A stretch of DNA of 64,000 nt from assembly GCA_907164885.2 (NCBI GenBank), contig OU015501.1:65461308-65525307 (forward strand), given 5' to 3'. Under the pieces are notes generated by a model, which saw only the letters and a program-made list of their open reading frames with translations, was not told the DNA's origin and ran no database searches. This document shows positions 43,601 through 53,691 of the stretch, piece by piece. The position numbers and the translations under genes are program-made. Source of the DNA: Dolomedes plantarius (Eukaryota > Arthropoda > Arachnida > Araneae > Dolomedidae). Within the stretch, counting starts at the first letter, position 1. Each line of letters begins with the position of its first letter.

Positions 43601-44440
43601 TCAGTATTAAAAATGTCACTATATTTTTATTTTTAACATAAAAACAACAGTTATTAATAATATTTGTAAAATAAATTGGCTTATGATTTCTTTAACAATG
43701 CCTGAACTGCATGAAAGTATAAAAAACATTAAGTAGGAAATTAACTACCCTCAAACAATGCTTACACACTTAACAGTTTTAACATTTTATTAAAACACGA
43801 AGAAAAACAATCATTCTAGAACCAGAATTCATTATAGATATTAATCAATTGAACATTTTTTTCCCTTTAAACCTTCATAACACATTTATATCATATCCTT
43901 TTCAAAGTATTCTGTGTCAGGTAGAAGGGAAAATTCATAAAATGTCATAACAATATTTTTTCATTTGACAGGAATATTCAAATTTGATTATTGCGAGCGA
44001 CTGGCAAAACTTATCAATAACAACAAATTCGAGACTGCCATCATCCCTAATTACTAATATACCAAGACCCGTGCGAACGTATGGGCTACTTAAGTTCAAA
44101 AATAAAGATGACTCATCTTTAAACTTTATGACAGCTCTTTACTGGAAACTAATACCAGTTAATGCCAATTAGCCTGCCAATTAATCATGAAACATTATTA
44201 AGTCCAAAAATAGCCTTGTACACATTCCTTCCCCATTTTTTCCGGAAGCAAATTTTAGCAGAAAATTTCTATTTTTATTCAGTATTATGCATTTTTATTG
44301 TATGATTTATTCGACCCAGCTAGGCAAAATGAGCCATTATTAGTAGCGTCCTTGGTGATACTCCAAACCTGTACATTGTCATCTCTGTTTATAATACATG
44401 TAATTTTTTGCCTCTTTCTTTGGCCATCTCTCTAAGTTAT
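40682..44440. other. AT-rich interval without recognised genes
   Basis: There are scattered open frames under 100 codons, none with a recognisable motif. No TIRs or tRNA-like boxes were identified. Confidence 0.5.
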
Positions 44441-44445
44441 CAATA

Positions 44446-44448
<3 letters not shown>

Positions 44449-44536
<88 letters not shown>
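44449..44536. repeat. (TATC)n-(TA)n microsatellite
   Basis: About 8 TATC units are followed by about 28 TA units. Confidence 0.95.
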
Positions 44537-44540
<4 letters not shown>

Positions 44541-44559
44541 GTGATAATAATCACAATCG

Positions 44560-45180
44560 GAAAATTAACACAAGGGAATTGATGCGTAGAACTTATCGGA
44601 GATGCAGTCGGCACGAGGGTGTTGATCATACAGTAAATTGCTGCGCACAACTTGGAGAGATGCAGTTGGGCTTAGTGTTGATCCAGGGAAGCACTTACGA
44701 AATTTAGGGGATAAATACACACATGGATCCAGAGAAGAGAAACACAGATTTTAGTCAATATCCAGGAAATCACCTTTTTATTTAACTATGAAGCATCGCG
44801 AAGGCTGCAGCGGCGACTGGACTTGCCCTGACGGAGCGCGGAGAGCTGGTTACATGACAAAGTTAAGACAAGAGCGATATAACCACCGGACTGTGGATAG
44901 CAGGCCCGACAGCAACGAGAGTTAGGTACGAAGAGAGAAAAGTCTTCCGTTCAGGCAAATCATAAATGAGTGTTTTGCGATACTGACACTAGAGGGCCTA
45001 AATTACTTAATTTTTTAATTGGGTGAATTTAGTCTCGTAGAGTTCACGTGTCCACGTCGTGGTTTTCACGGGTTATTAATTAATTGCTAGATCACGCACT
45101 TGTTAGATCTGCGTTTTACCAAAAGGAAGAATTTGAAAACAGGACTTATTTATTATAAAGAAATTTAATGAGGCCTACGG
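44560..45180 (-). mobile_element. possible solo LTR, minus orientation
   Basis: Read on the minus strand, this GC-richer segment has CGCTCCGTCAGGGCAAGTCC ... CAGCCTTCGCGATGCTTCAT, then AATAAA (near 44783) as a possible poly(A) signal and a pyrimidine-rich stretch (TTTCTCTTCTCTGG). That order resembles U3-R-U5 of a Gypsy-type LTR. No TG...CA ends, TSD, primer-binding site or gag/pol was found, so this is tentative. Confidence 0.3.
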
Positions 45181-45380
45181 GCTCCGACCAGATATAGGTA
45201 TATGGGGATGTTATTGAGTTCAGATATTTCACATGCCTGCTTAATGATCTCCAGGGATAATATAAATTATAGCATACTTTACTTTTAGGTTGCAATTTTG
45301 GAAAAGGGGTCGTGCTTTATTGACAAGATAATTTAGAATACGCTGTAAATGTAAATTTAGAGAAGGACGGGATTTCTTGT

Positions 45381-45383
<3 letters not shown>

Positions 45384-45414
<31 letters not shown>
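45384..45414. repeat. (TA)n array left of MITE
   Basis: About 14 TA units adjoin the pogo-type MITE. The array resumes at 45588 as (TA)n then (CA)n. Confidence 0.95.
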
Positions 45415-45416
<2 letters not shown>

Positions 45417-45418
<2 letters not shown>

Positions 45419-45587
45419 GTGAAACTTCTCTAGACGGCCACCCTTTTGAAAAGCAATATTTTGTTAAGAATCAGTTCAAGACTGTATAGAGCGAATGTTA
45501 TGGGAGAAAACTCTTATCGACGGTCACCCCTCAAAACGGACACTCTTTTTCGGAACCGTTACTGGGAGCCATAGAGGAGTTTTACTG
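45417..45587. mobile_element. pogo-type MITE, 171 bp, in a (TA)n array
   Basis: The left end CAGTGAAACTTCTCTAGACGG and the right end (inward CAGTAAAACTCCTCTATGGC) are TIRs. TA precedes the left end (45415-45416) and follows the right end (45588-45589). Two GGTCACCC/GGCCACCC stretches lie inside. No coding capacity. Confidence 0.8.
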
Positions 45588-45630
45588 TATATATATATAT
45601 ATATATATATACATACACACACACACATAC
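45588..45630. repeat. (TA)n-(CA)n microsatellite
   Basis: About 12 TA units are followed by an ACACACACACA stretch between two transposon ends. Confidence 0.9.
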
Positions 45631-46363
45631 AAGAGGTACTTCCATAAAGTAAGAACCCAATGGTCACAGAGCAGGCGCAGGTCAAGTCATTATACCGACG
45701 ACGCCGTCATTTGGTTGCTGAATGTCTGTCCCTTCATTTGGTGTAAATTGTATTGTTCCATAAACTTGTCTCGCTTTGCTGTGTTAGTTTAAATTGGACA
45801 TTAAAATAAAAAAAATCCGGCGAGCTTTGAAGTGCAGTCAGTGATAAGATTTTAGTACACAGAAAATTTTCATGCGGTACTACCATTAAGGTACGACCAT
45901 AAATTCTGAATCCCAGTGTGAAACCTTCAGAAGATGCCCCTAGAAATTCAGAAAGAATTCAGGCGTGGGTTACTGTCTGCTGGAGTTTGTCTCTTGCACG
46001 AAACGAGCACGTACAAGTGCATTACTTGAATGGTTTAGTTAAGAAATTTTTAACAACAACAGTATAATCCTGATCTAGCTCCTAGCAATTGACATTTGTT
46101 TTTCCACCGAAAGATATTTTTGGCCTGCCAGAGTTTACAAAGGGATCAAGAAACAAAAGACGTTGTGAAGGAATGGCTGAATAGGTTGGCGGTGAGTTTC
46201 TTCAACAAAGGAAGACAAAAGCTACTCTCACGATACGACAAATGCCTCACTAAATATGGCGATGTAATATACGTCTTAACATTTGACAATTAAAATCTTT
46301 AAGAAACTTCTTACCAAGTTTTTTTACTTCCATTTGATTCTTTCGTGGATGCGACTTGTATAT
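45630..46363 (+). mobile_element. mariner (DD34D) element, internally deleted
   Basis: The left end ACAAGAGGTACTTCCATAAAG and the right end (inward ACAAGTCGCATCCACGAAAG) are diverged TIRs that both continue to AATGG. About 730 bp remain, with a C-terminal transposase piece at 46060-46290. Confidence 0.65.
46060..46292 (+). pseudogene. mariner transposase C-terminus
   Basis: The plus strand encodes QYNPDLAPSN-stop-HLFFHRKIF, where PYSPDLAPSDYHLFPHLKKF-like text is the family norm: the third catalytic Asp is Asn and a TGA replaces the next residue. LACQSLQRDQETKDVVKEWL, FFNKGRQKLLSRYDKCLTKY and GDVIY follow, the typical mariner tail. The N-terminus and first two Asp are missing. Confidence 0.8.
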
Positions 46364-47520
46364 ATATATTTATATATACATATTTATCGACCCCAACTAT
46401 CATTTATTAGAATGAGAAAGGGAAATAGAAATATAAGCTTTTCTCTAACTAAGCTCCATCTTCCATCAATCTTATGCAGTTAAAAAGGCTGGGAAAATGA
46501 AGTGAAACACTAGACACTACCGGAGACGGGGAAAGGGTCAAACTGCGATTGGCATCATTTGATAGGATTACATAAAGTAAACTCGAATTGTCAACGGACT
46601 CTCTGTTCCACTTTTACTGCAAAAGAGTATGCACCATGCGGATATTTTAATAAACGCAGAAACACAAACACATTTTACAATATAATACAAAAGATACTGA
46701 TTTTTTAAAACTATTTTTGTCATACACGAAAACTAAAGTGAAATATTTTTAAACTGTAGAGATTTTAAATTTAACATTTTAGATGTTCATATTAGTTATT
46801 ATCGAGCAATAATGGAAGGGAAAATATAAATATATATTTTTGTTCAGGAAGAGTAGCTAAAAAAATTATTATTTATTTTTGGTTATTTTTTTTCTTGCTA
46901 ATTTCTAACATAAAAGGATTCTACGTTCATGTTTATGTGTTTATAGTTAAACTTTGAGCCCTTAAAACCTTTTAAAAACATTTTATAGATTTAAAGCCAT
47001 ATATATAGTTTTGTATTTATAATTTTCTACCTATTCATAGAGAATTATACGTTTATCACCAGAGAGATAAAGGATTAGACCATATTCCACGCAAGATGCT
47101 CGCAACCTAAGATTCACTCTTAAAATGGCCACCAGAATATCATACTTTTAGCCCCAGAAAATCCTTCTATTTCTCTCCGTCAACATCATTTGTTATTCGA
47201 GCCGAAAAACTGAAAACGAAATGCAACGAAGGACATATTTCACTCTCAGCCTTCACTGCAAGAGACCCGAAGGACTATCATGCACTCTGAAAATATTTTT
47301 TCTAAAGACACATGTCTTTCCGTGTTTTAGGAACGATTCACGTTCACGAACGAGAATCGTTACCAAAACCTAAAGTCTGTCTTTCAGGGATTCGGGTTGT
47401 CAAAAGATCTTTGGTATAGTCAGATCTAGAGACCATTCGGGACTTCGAAGTCTGTTCGAGTTTGTTCTTCAAAAAGCCGTTTACGCAGATGGCAGAAGAT
47501 CAATCTTGGTTAATTTGTGC
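46364..47520. other. AT-rich to mixed interval, nothing recognised
   Basis: No coding gene, TIR or tRNA-like box was identified. The segment 47080-47520 is a little GC-richer, without other structure I can name. Confidence 0.45.
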
Positions 47521-47529
47521 TATTATATA

Positions 47530-47722
47530 AATGAAGTGGTTTGGTTTGGTTTGGTTTGGAGCTCTACGGTCAACGTTTTGCTACACGAGGGCAAATTAGA
47601 CCGGGGCCTACTGTTTAAAGCCGATTCCGACCGGATACAATCATCCTTGCCAACACTGGGACTCGAACCGACATGATCTAAAACGAAAGCCAGCGCCCTA
47701 GCCATTCGGCCATCCCCTGGCG
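47530..47722 (-). mobile_element. tRNA-headed SINE (third family) with (TTTGG)n tail
   Basis: The minus strand starts near 47722 with an A-box-like ATGGCCGAATGGCTAGGGCG and a good B box GGTTCGAGTCCC; the head resembles a class II (Leu/Ser-type) tRNA. The body runs to a (CCAAA)n simple-repeat tail, seen on the plus strand as TTTGGTTTGGTTTGG at 47541-47560. The copy looks complete. No clean TSD was found. Confidence 0.8.
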
Positions 47723-47879
47723 TAAACGAAATGGAAACAGCCAGATGAGAAAAAGATTCGCTCAGAAAGGGCGGATTTAAGCTAAATTACCTGTCTCTGT
47801 TATAAAGGTGTAAACTTTTCAGTATAATATAATGGTTAAATGATTGGAGAAGAGAGGCTAGTGATAGGGATCGGGGGCC

Positions 47880-49570
47880 AAATATAAGGGTCTAACTCGT
47901 GATCGTATAAATAGTGATGGTAGTGGTCTCAGTAGCTAATTTCTGGTGTGAGACCAATTGTGATAAACTATTACAAGCGCTACCTGTTTGATTGACCAAA
48001 AATATCGTTTCTTGCGTTGTGTTACAAATACTATATGAACCTTCTGATTGAAAAATAATAGACAGATTTATTGGAGCAAAAACACATAAATACTTCATAA
48101 CAGTAACTCATCACATTTACTATATTCAATAACCTTACTTTGTCATTACACTTTAAAATAAACATTCAATTTCATACCCCTCAATCAGATATGGGTTACT
48201 TATTAAACATCAATTATTTACTCATGAGGTATCATACTTAATAAATACTTCTATGATTCAACTTAGCAATTGCCATTAATTATGTCACTTAATTAACTAT
48301 GGATGAGAGGCACTTAATTAACTATGGATGAGAGGTAAATACCACTTAGTAATCAAATAATAAACGTCACACATACCTGATGTGTTGCATTTTTGAAACG
48401 TCCTCATGAACTTCGATTCGACTTGGTGGTTGTCAGCTAGGAAAGGGTCTTTTGTGTTGGGAACGTTCCGCGATGTGATGCTCGCTTTCTGTCGGCGGCC
48501 GGGGTTAGGCTGTGTGGTCTCGTTGCTTCCCGCTGTCCAGCTCTGGTATCAATCGGTCTCTTGGGACGGAGTTATTCACTCTTTATAGACCTCCTCTTTC
48601 TGCAGCCGTAGTTGGTTCTTTGAATGTCGACGATGTGTCCTCGAGGCGGTAGCTCATTTCAAGCTGTCATCATGTCTCGTCATCATGTTTTCTTCCCCTT
48701 ACTATCGACTTGCCTCCGTGATAATTTCTCAGCTTTCGCAGAAGTTAATTGCTCGTGATTCTTATTCTTTATCGCATTGCACGACAACGCTCCGATTCCT
48801 TTCTCAAATCAATTCGTCTCTGTTATTCGGCTTCGCTGGAAACGGTAAACATCTCAATTCTACGACTGGTTATCTGCTCGGGCCGTTGCCTTTTCTATTG
48901 TCGCTGCAAGCCGTGCTCCGTTATCTCGCTAGCATCAAGTCTTCTCTTTCAGCTTCGTTGTATATGAGGGTGTCATCTCATTTCTATGTCGCCAAAACAA
49001 ATCTGCTTGTTCAATCTTTTCTTGCTTCTCTAATATCTTTCATCTTTCCTCGTTGGCTCCTCCTTCTTTCCTCCTTCTTTCATTGGCCAAATAATTTTCT
49101 GTCTATTTATTGGTTCTCCTTCTTTCTTCTCGAAATTTCCATTACCACCCTCGCTGAGGGCTTGTCGCCTTTCCTCATTATCACTTCTCTTCTCACGGTT
49201 ACCTCTGATTTCTTGGATCTCCATATGCTTCTTGTTTCGATTCCCGTAGCTTACTCATTCCTCCATTCATCGTTTCCTCTCTTTTATTCATCACGCGCTT
49301 AGTGACTATTTCTTCACATCTTCATCCCCTTTTCTTTGGCCGTTCAGTTTACTCAACAGATGTTTCTATCTACTTAAGTCCTTTCAATTTGCCGACTTCT
49401 CCGTTTGCACTTCCTTTTCTCATCAATTCATCAATTTTTTCCCTTTTTGTGGTCTCCGTCTTATTCTTCTTTATCTTTCTTTAATCTTCCCTGCCATCTT
49501 TACAAACTTTCTTCATTATTCTTTAACTCCATACAATGTCGCTGCCATATATTCCCTGTGATATATAATA
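47880..49570. other. unclassified GC-richer, pyrimidine-rich repeat-like segment
   Basis: The segment differs sharply in composition from its surroundings and is strongly C/T-rich on the plus strand from about 48.4 to 49.5 kb. A 205-codon open frame (48685-49302) translates to Leu/Ser/Phe-rich hydrophobic text without a recognisable domain, as expected from a stop-poor pyrimidine strand. A 25-bp unit (CACTTAATTAACTATGGATG...) is duplicated at 48287-48336. On the minus strand, AATAAA at about 48070 and a following T-rich stretch could be LTR-like. Class unknown. Confidence 0.3.
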
Positions 49571-50760
49571 ATAACAAAAAGCAACAAAATTCCATTTCTG
49601 CAACAATTGCAGGACATTTATGTAATAGAAGAATCTTGGGGACTTCGTTAAGGAAGCTCCACTAGATATGTATATTCATTACTAAAGTACCAAAAAAAAA
49701 AATTGGAGTTCAGAGGAAAATCTCTGTAACTAACATCTTTTTCGGAGACAATTACATGACTGATTTGCAATTCCTTAATTGTAGCGAATCTTTAAGATTT
49801 TACATTGTATACATAGTAGATTTTCACGAAACAGTTGTAATCTAACAAGATATACATATACGTTTAGGTTTAACATTCGTTACTAAAAGATCCAAAAGGA
49901 AATTGGAATCCTGTCGATAATATTGAATTATTTAGCTGTGTTCCGGATAATTGCTGGAGAGGCATTTTTAATCATCGTACCCATAAGAAACTTATCAAAA
50001 ACTTTTCGATACAGTACGGGTATATGACTTAGTTGTTCCCATCAGTTGTGAACGGGTCCGAGAGTCTTGCAGCGCACAAACCAAAGCCACGGCAAAGAAA
50101 ATAGCTACTTCTGCAAATATTAAACCACTGGCCTGCAAATTACTTGATGTAATCGTGAATCGGGCATCATAGAAACATACCGTTCACAGACTCTAAAGTT
50201 AAACTGCTATAGTCTGTAAACGGTGTACGTAGCTGTAAATATTTAACATTTATTAATATGGAATCGCAACAGTCTTGAAAATGTGAAAATATCGTAATAT
50301 TGTAATAAAAATCTATTTTAGGTACAAAAGTTTGACCATCCGAAGGAAGTCTGCTTTCATGCAATTGTTTCGGATGTCAGAGATTTTTCGATGAATGTAA
50401 GAACGATGCAACATGACAGGATACTATCTCAAAAAAGGGTGTTCTTCCTATGTTCACGTAAAGATCTTACGCATATAAAACTGTAGCAAAAACGTTTCTC
50501 GTAATGTTAGTTTGAAAGCAAATGCTGTGGATTATGCCATGACACTGGTAAACTAATTGCAACCGATAAAAAAGTTTCTTTTTGAGTAATTCCACTGAAT
50601 TTATTTTAGAGTTTTGTCGTAATGTCTATCGGTTAATAAGAAGATGTTTGAATTTGTCTGTTTGAAATTGTGAAATGCTTTTTTTTCTTATCTCTGAGGC
50701 ATAATTTTGTTTTATTCAAAGCTACGAATAATGCATGGAATTACTGAACACAAATTGATA
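49570..50760. other. AT-rich interval with one hairpin
   Basis: No gene was recognised. CCGTTCACAGACT (50179-50191) and AGTCTGTAAACGG (50210-50222) form a 13-bp stem with one mismatch. Confidence 0.5.
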
Positions 50761-50900
50761 TACATACAGGTTGGGATAGAAAATGCAAAATTTTAAAGTT
50801 TGGAGGCTAATGAATGAACATGTGACGCTGCAACGCATTTTAACTGGCAGGATATTAAACAGGAGAAATTTCGATTCCAGGTCATAAATTCTTTGCTAAT

Positions 50901-50936
50901 TTCATGACCATGACTCGCAAATGTCATGGTCATGAA
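50901..50936. other. hairpin of TGTCATGGTCATGA repeats upstream of Tc1 relic
   Basis: TTCATGACCATGAC and its exact reverse complement GTCATGGTCATGAA flank an 8-nt loop. ATGTCATGGTCATGAAA recurs directly at about 50959-50976, ending a few bases before the Tc1 relic start codon. Confidence 0.75.
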
Positions 50937-50978
50937 AAAAAAAATGTCATGGACTTTAAATGTCATGGTCATGAAACT

Positions 50979-51989
50979 ATGCCTCGCCTACAGGTGCGCG
51001 AACAATATGCTCAGATGTCAACATTTGACAGAGGACGTGTATTTGGGCTCAAAGATGGTTAAATCGGTGAATCGTTCGACATTTGGATAGGAGCGATGCC
51101 CCATAGTATACGATGTTGGCAGGAATGGGTGAACCATGGCCGAACACAGCGTCAAGACGGAAGCGGTCGTCCTAGAGAAACGACAGATCGTGAGGACCGA
51201 GCAATCGGGAGAGCGGCACTCACAGCCCCAGATTCATTATTATCATCGATCGTACGTGCAACTGATGCTTCAGTGACCTCAAGGACCATTTATAAGCGGC
51301 TCAGAGAAAGGGGGCTGAGCTAACGGCACCCCTTGCGCCGTCTACCATTGACCTCTGTACACCGACAAGCCCGTTTTCAGTGGTGTTGGGAACATTCGAC
51401 CTGGAATGTCACTGACTGGAGTGGAGTAGAATTTATTGTCTTCAGTGATGACTCCCGCTTCGAATTGAGACCTGATGACCAGCGAATACGTGTCTGGAGA
51501 CGCCACGGACAGCGGTAGGACACCAACCTGACTGTCTTCCGCCATACGGGCTGAGAACCAGGAGTAATGGTCTGGGGTGCCATTTCATTTCATAGCAAGA
51601 CCCCTTTGGCTGTCATCCGTGGCATCCTTACAGCGTTACGTCGACGATATTCTACGCCCCGTTGTGTTGTCGTTCATATCACGCCATCCTGGCTTACATT
51701 TTAGTAAGATAATGCCCACCCGCACACGGCGAGAGTTTCTACTGCTTGTCTTCGTGCTTGCCCAAAGCTACCTTGGCCAGCAAGGTCGCCGGATCTCTTA
51801 CCCATTGAGCATGTTTGGAGCATTGTGGTCAGGGCCCTCCAACCAGCTCAGGATTTTGACGATATAACGCGCCAATTGGACAGAATTTCGCACGATATCC
51901 CACAGGAGGACATCCACCACGTCTACCAATCAATGCCAAGCCGAATAACTGCTTGCATAAGGTCCAGGGGTGGACCAACGTGTTATTGA
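50979..51989 (+). pseudogene. Tc1-like transposase, multiple stops
   Basis: This reads from MPRLQVREQYAQMSTFDRGR at 50979 to SMPSRITACIRSRGGPTCY and a TGA at 51987. The HTH region, GSGRPRETTDREDRAIGRAA linker and SVTSRTIYKRLRERG are clear. Catalytic text: VFSDDSRFEL (D1 kept, following Glu changed), then TAG-TAA-DNAHPHTARV (D2 kept, the usual QQ before it both stops) and LLPIEHVW (Glu kept). Stops also occur after GLKDG, RGLS, HGQR and HTG. Most fit C-to-T or single-base changes. The full ~337-codon length is present, so decay is by point mutation rather than deletion. Confidence 0.85.
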
Positions 51990-52049
51990 CTTTTTCACTT
52001 TGTGAAGCTCTTTCTCCTGAATAAATCATCCAATTTTTCCCAAATTGTG

Positions 52050-52957
52050 ATAATTTTTTTTGTACATGTACATCACATCTACCGATTTTCGTCTCTTTCG
52101 AATAAATCATTCTTGGTGCGTCGTTTATTTTGTCTAAGAGTGTATGTAATATAAGCGTAGATGCATATGACACATTATATGTGTTTTTCAATTAAATCAT
52201 AATAAATATTGTTATTCAAATACCAAACAACCCTACACATGAAGAATATCAAGATTATCTTTGCAAATGGTGTAAACCTCAAAACTTATTTTCGATAGAT
52301 TAGAAGCTCAAAAATTATTTTTGACGAGGTGTGGATGATTTCAAATATGGAACTAAAATAAGTTTACTTGAGGTATTGTTTACTTTTCTGATAATTCGCA
52401 AGGGGAACAAACATTAAAAATCTGTGTTTTAATGACTGCTGTGTGGACTACCCATTGCTTTTACATTAATCATTTGCTTAAAAACTCATTAATCTTCGCT
52501 TTACATTTTTATATTTTGACTACTTTATTGTCAAAGAACTCAGAATAATTCATAAAATACGAGGAGGTGTGATATATGACGCGAGCTACTTAGGGCGATC
52601 GAAGATATATAGAAATTGTGTTTCACACTTACTTTACGAAGTATGCTGGTAAATATAACAGAATTTTATCATTTGGTTTAGAAACGAACGTTTAAAATTT
52701 GGATTATGTGTAGTTTTCTCGATTAAAGACGCAAATTGAAAAGAATACATAGATGACTCTTGTAAGGAAAGTAAAAACAGTATTTTCTTATTTTTACTTC
52801 ACAGTGATTTAATGGAGATATGACGAGATATTTTAAAAACAATAACTTATTGGTAAAGAAAATTATATATAAAGATATATTGTCGAAAATTTCCCACAAC
52901 TTATTTTCTGAAGATAGATTAAACAAAGAGAGATATAACAGACTGTATTTAATGAGA

Positions 52958-52960
<3 letters not shown>
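52050..52960. other. AT-rich spacer
   Basis: Nothing recognised. It probably includes the 3' flank of the Tc1 relic, whose TIR I could not define. Confidence 0.45.

Positions 52961-53002
<42 letters not shown>
52961..53002. repeat. (CA)n-(TA)n microsatellite
   Basis: About 15 CA units are followed by a short TA run that abuts the next transposon. Confidence 0.95.
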
Positions 53003-53689
53003 CACTGAAGTGCCACTGAATTAGGGATACCTACCTAGTAACGAGTTGTACCTCCTCTGGCCTTGATAACGGCTGCCACGCGACGAGGCATAGATTCAAC
53101 AAGTTTCTGGAAACGTTCCACGGGAATGGCTTGCCAAATATTGGCTAAAGCTGTCCATAATTCAGTAAGGTTCTTTGGTGCTGTGTGATGGCCTTTCACA
53201 CCTTGTTCCAAAATATCTCAAAGATGCTCAATAGGATTTAAGTCTGGACTTCTAGGTAGCCAATTCATGACAGAGAAGTCAGAGGAATGCTCATCCAACC
53301 AGCCAGTAGCCAACCGGGACTTGTGAGAGGTACAGTTGTCTTGCTGGAAAACTCCATTACCGTGCGGTCAACATGGATCCTGAATCCAAGAATGCAGGAT
53401 CCATGTATTCTTGGTATACTCTTGAAACTGTCGACCTTGAAAATCCTAGCTGTCTGACGATTTCGGAAATTGAATGGCCCATGCGTCGCGCACCTACGAT
53501 TTGTCCGCGATTGAAGGGGTCTAAATCAGGCAGTTTACCCATGCTGGCAATTCCAACAACTAATTCAGAACAACCATAGTACGCGCTATATATGCAGTTA
53601 CCACAGCGCCCTCACTTGCGCATACATGATGCGCAGCGCTAAACAATTTGCATAGGCTTTGGTATCCATAATTCAGTGGCACTTCAGTG
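53003..53689 (-). mobile_element. Tc1-like (DD36E spacing) element, internally deleted
   Basis: The left end CACTGAAGTGCCACTGAATT and the right end are inverted copies over about 28 bp with one mismatch; TA flanks both (53001-53002 and 53690-53691). The interior holds the first ~60 and the last ~100 codons of a transposase on the minus strand, joined across a deletion. It is a 687-bp deletion derivative with intact ends, able to move only in trans. Confidence 0.9.
53016..53545 (-). pseudogene. Tc1-like transposase, N- and C-terminal pieces
   Basis: The N-terminus MGKLPDLDPFNRGQIVGARR at 53542 is followed by MGHSISEIVRQLGFSRSTVS (HTH) and YQEYMD. The middle, with D1, is deleted near 53360. 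The rest reads VFQQDNCTSHKSRLATGWLD (D2), then MNWLPRSPDLNPIEHL (Glu), then SMPRRVAAVIKARGGTTRY. Between D2 and Glu I count 36 residues, not 34, the spacing reported for DD36E (Incomer) Tc1 relatives. A stop follows IEHL. No activity is possible. Confidence 0.85.
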
Positions 53690-53691
53690 TA

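Noticed and set aside
44408..44707. 99-codon frame with YIYIYI text
   Set aside because: Translated (TATC)n-(TA)n repeat.
47320..47375. AACGATTCACG ... AATCGTT inverted pair
   Set aside because: Only a 7-bp stem; expected by chance.
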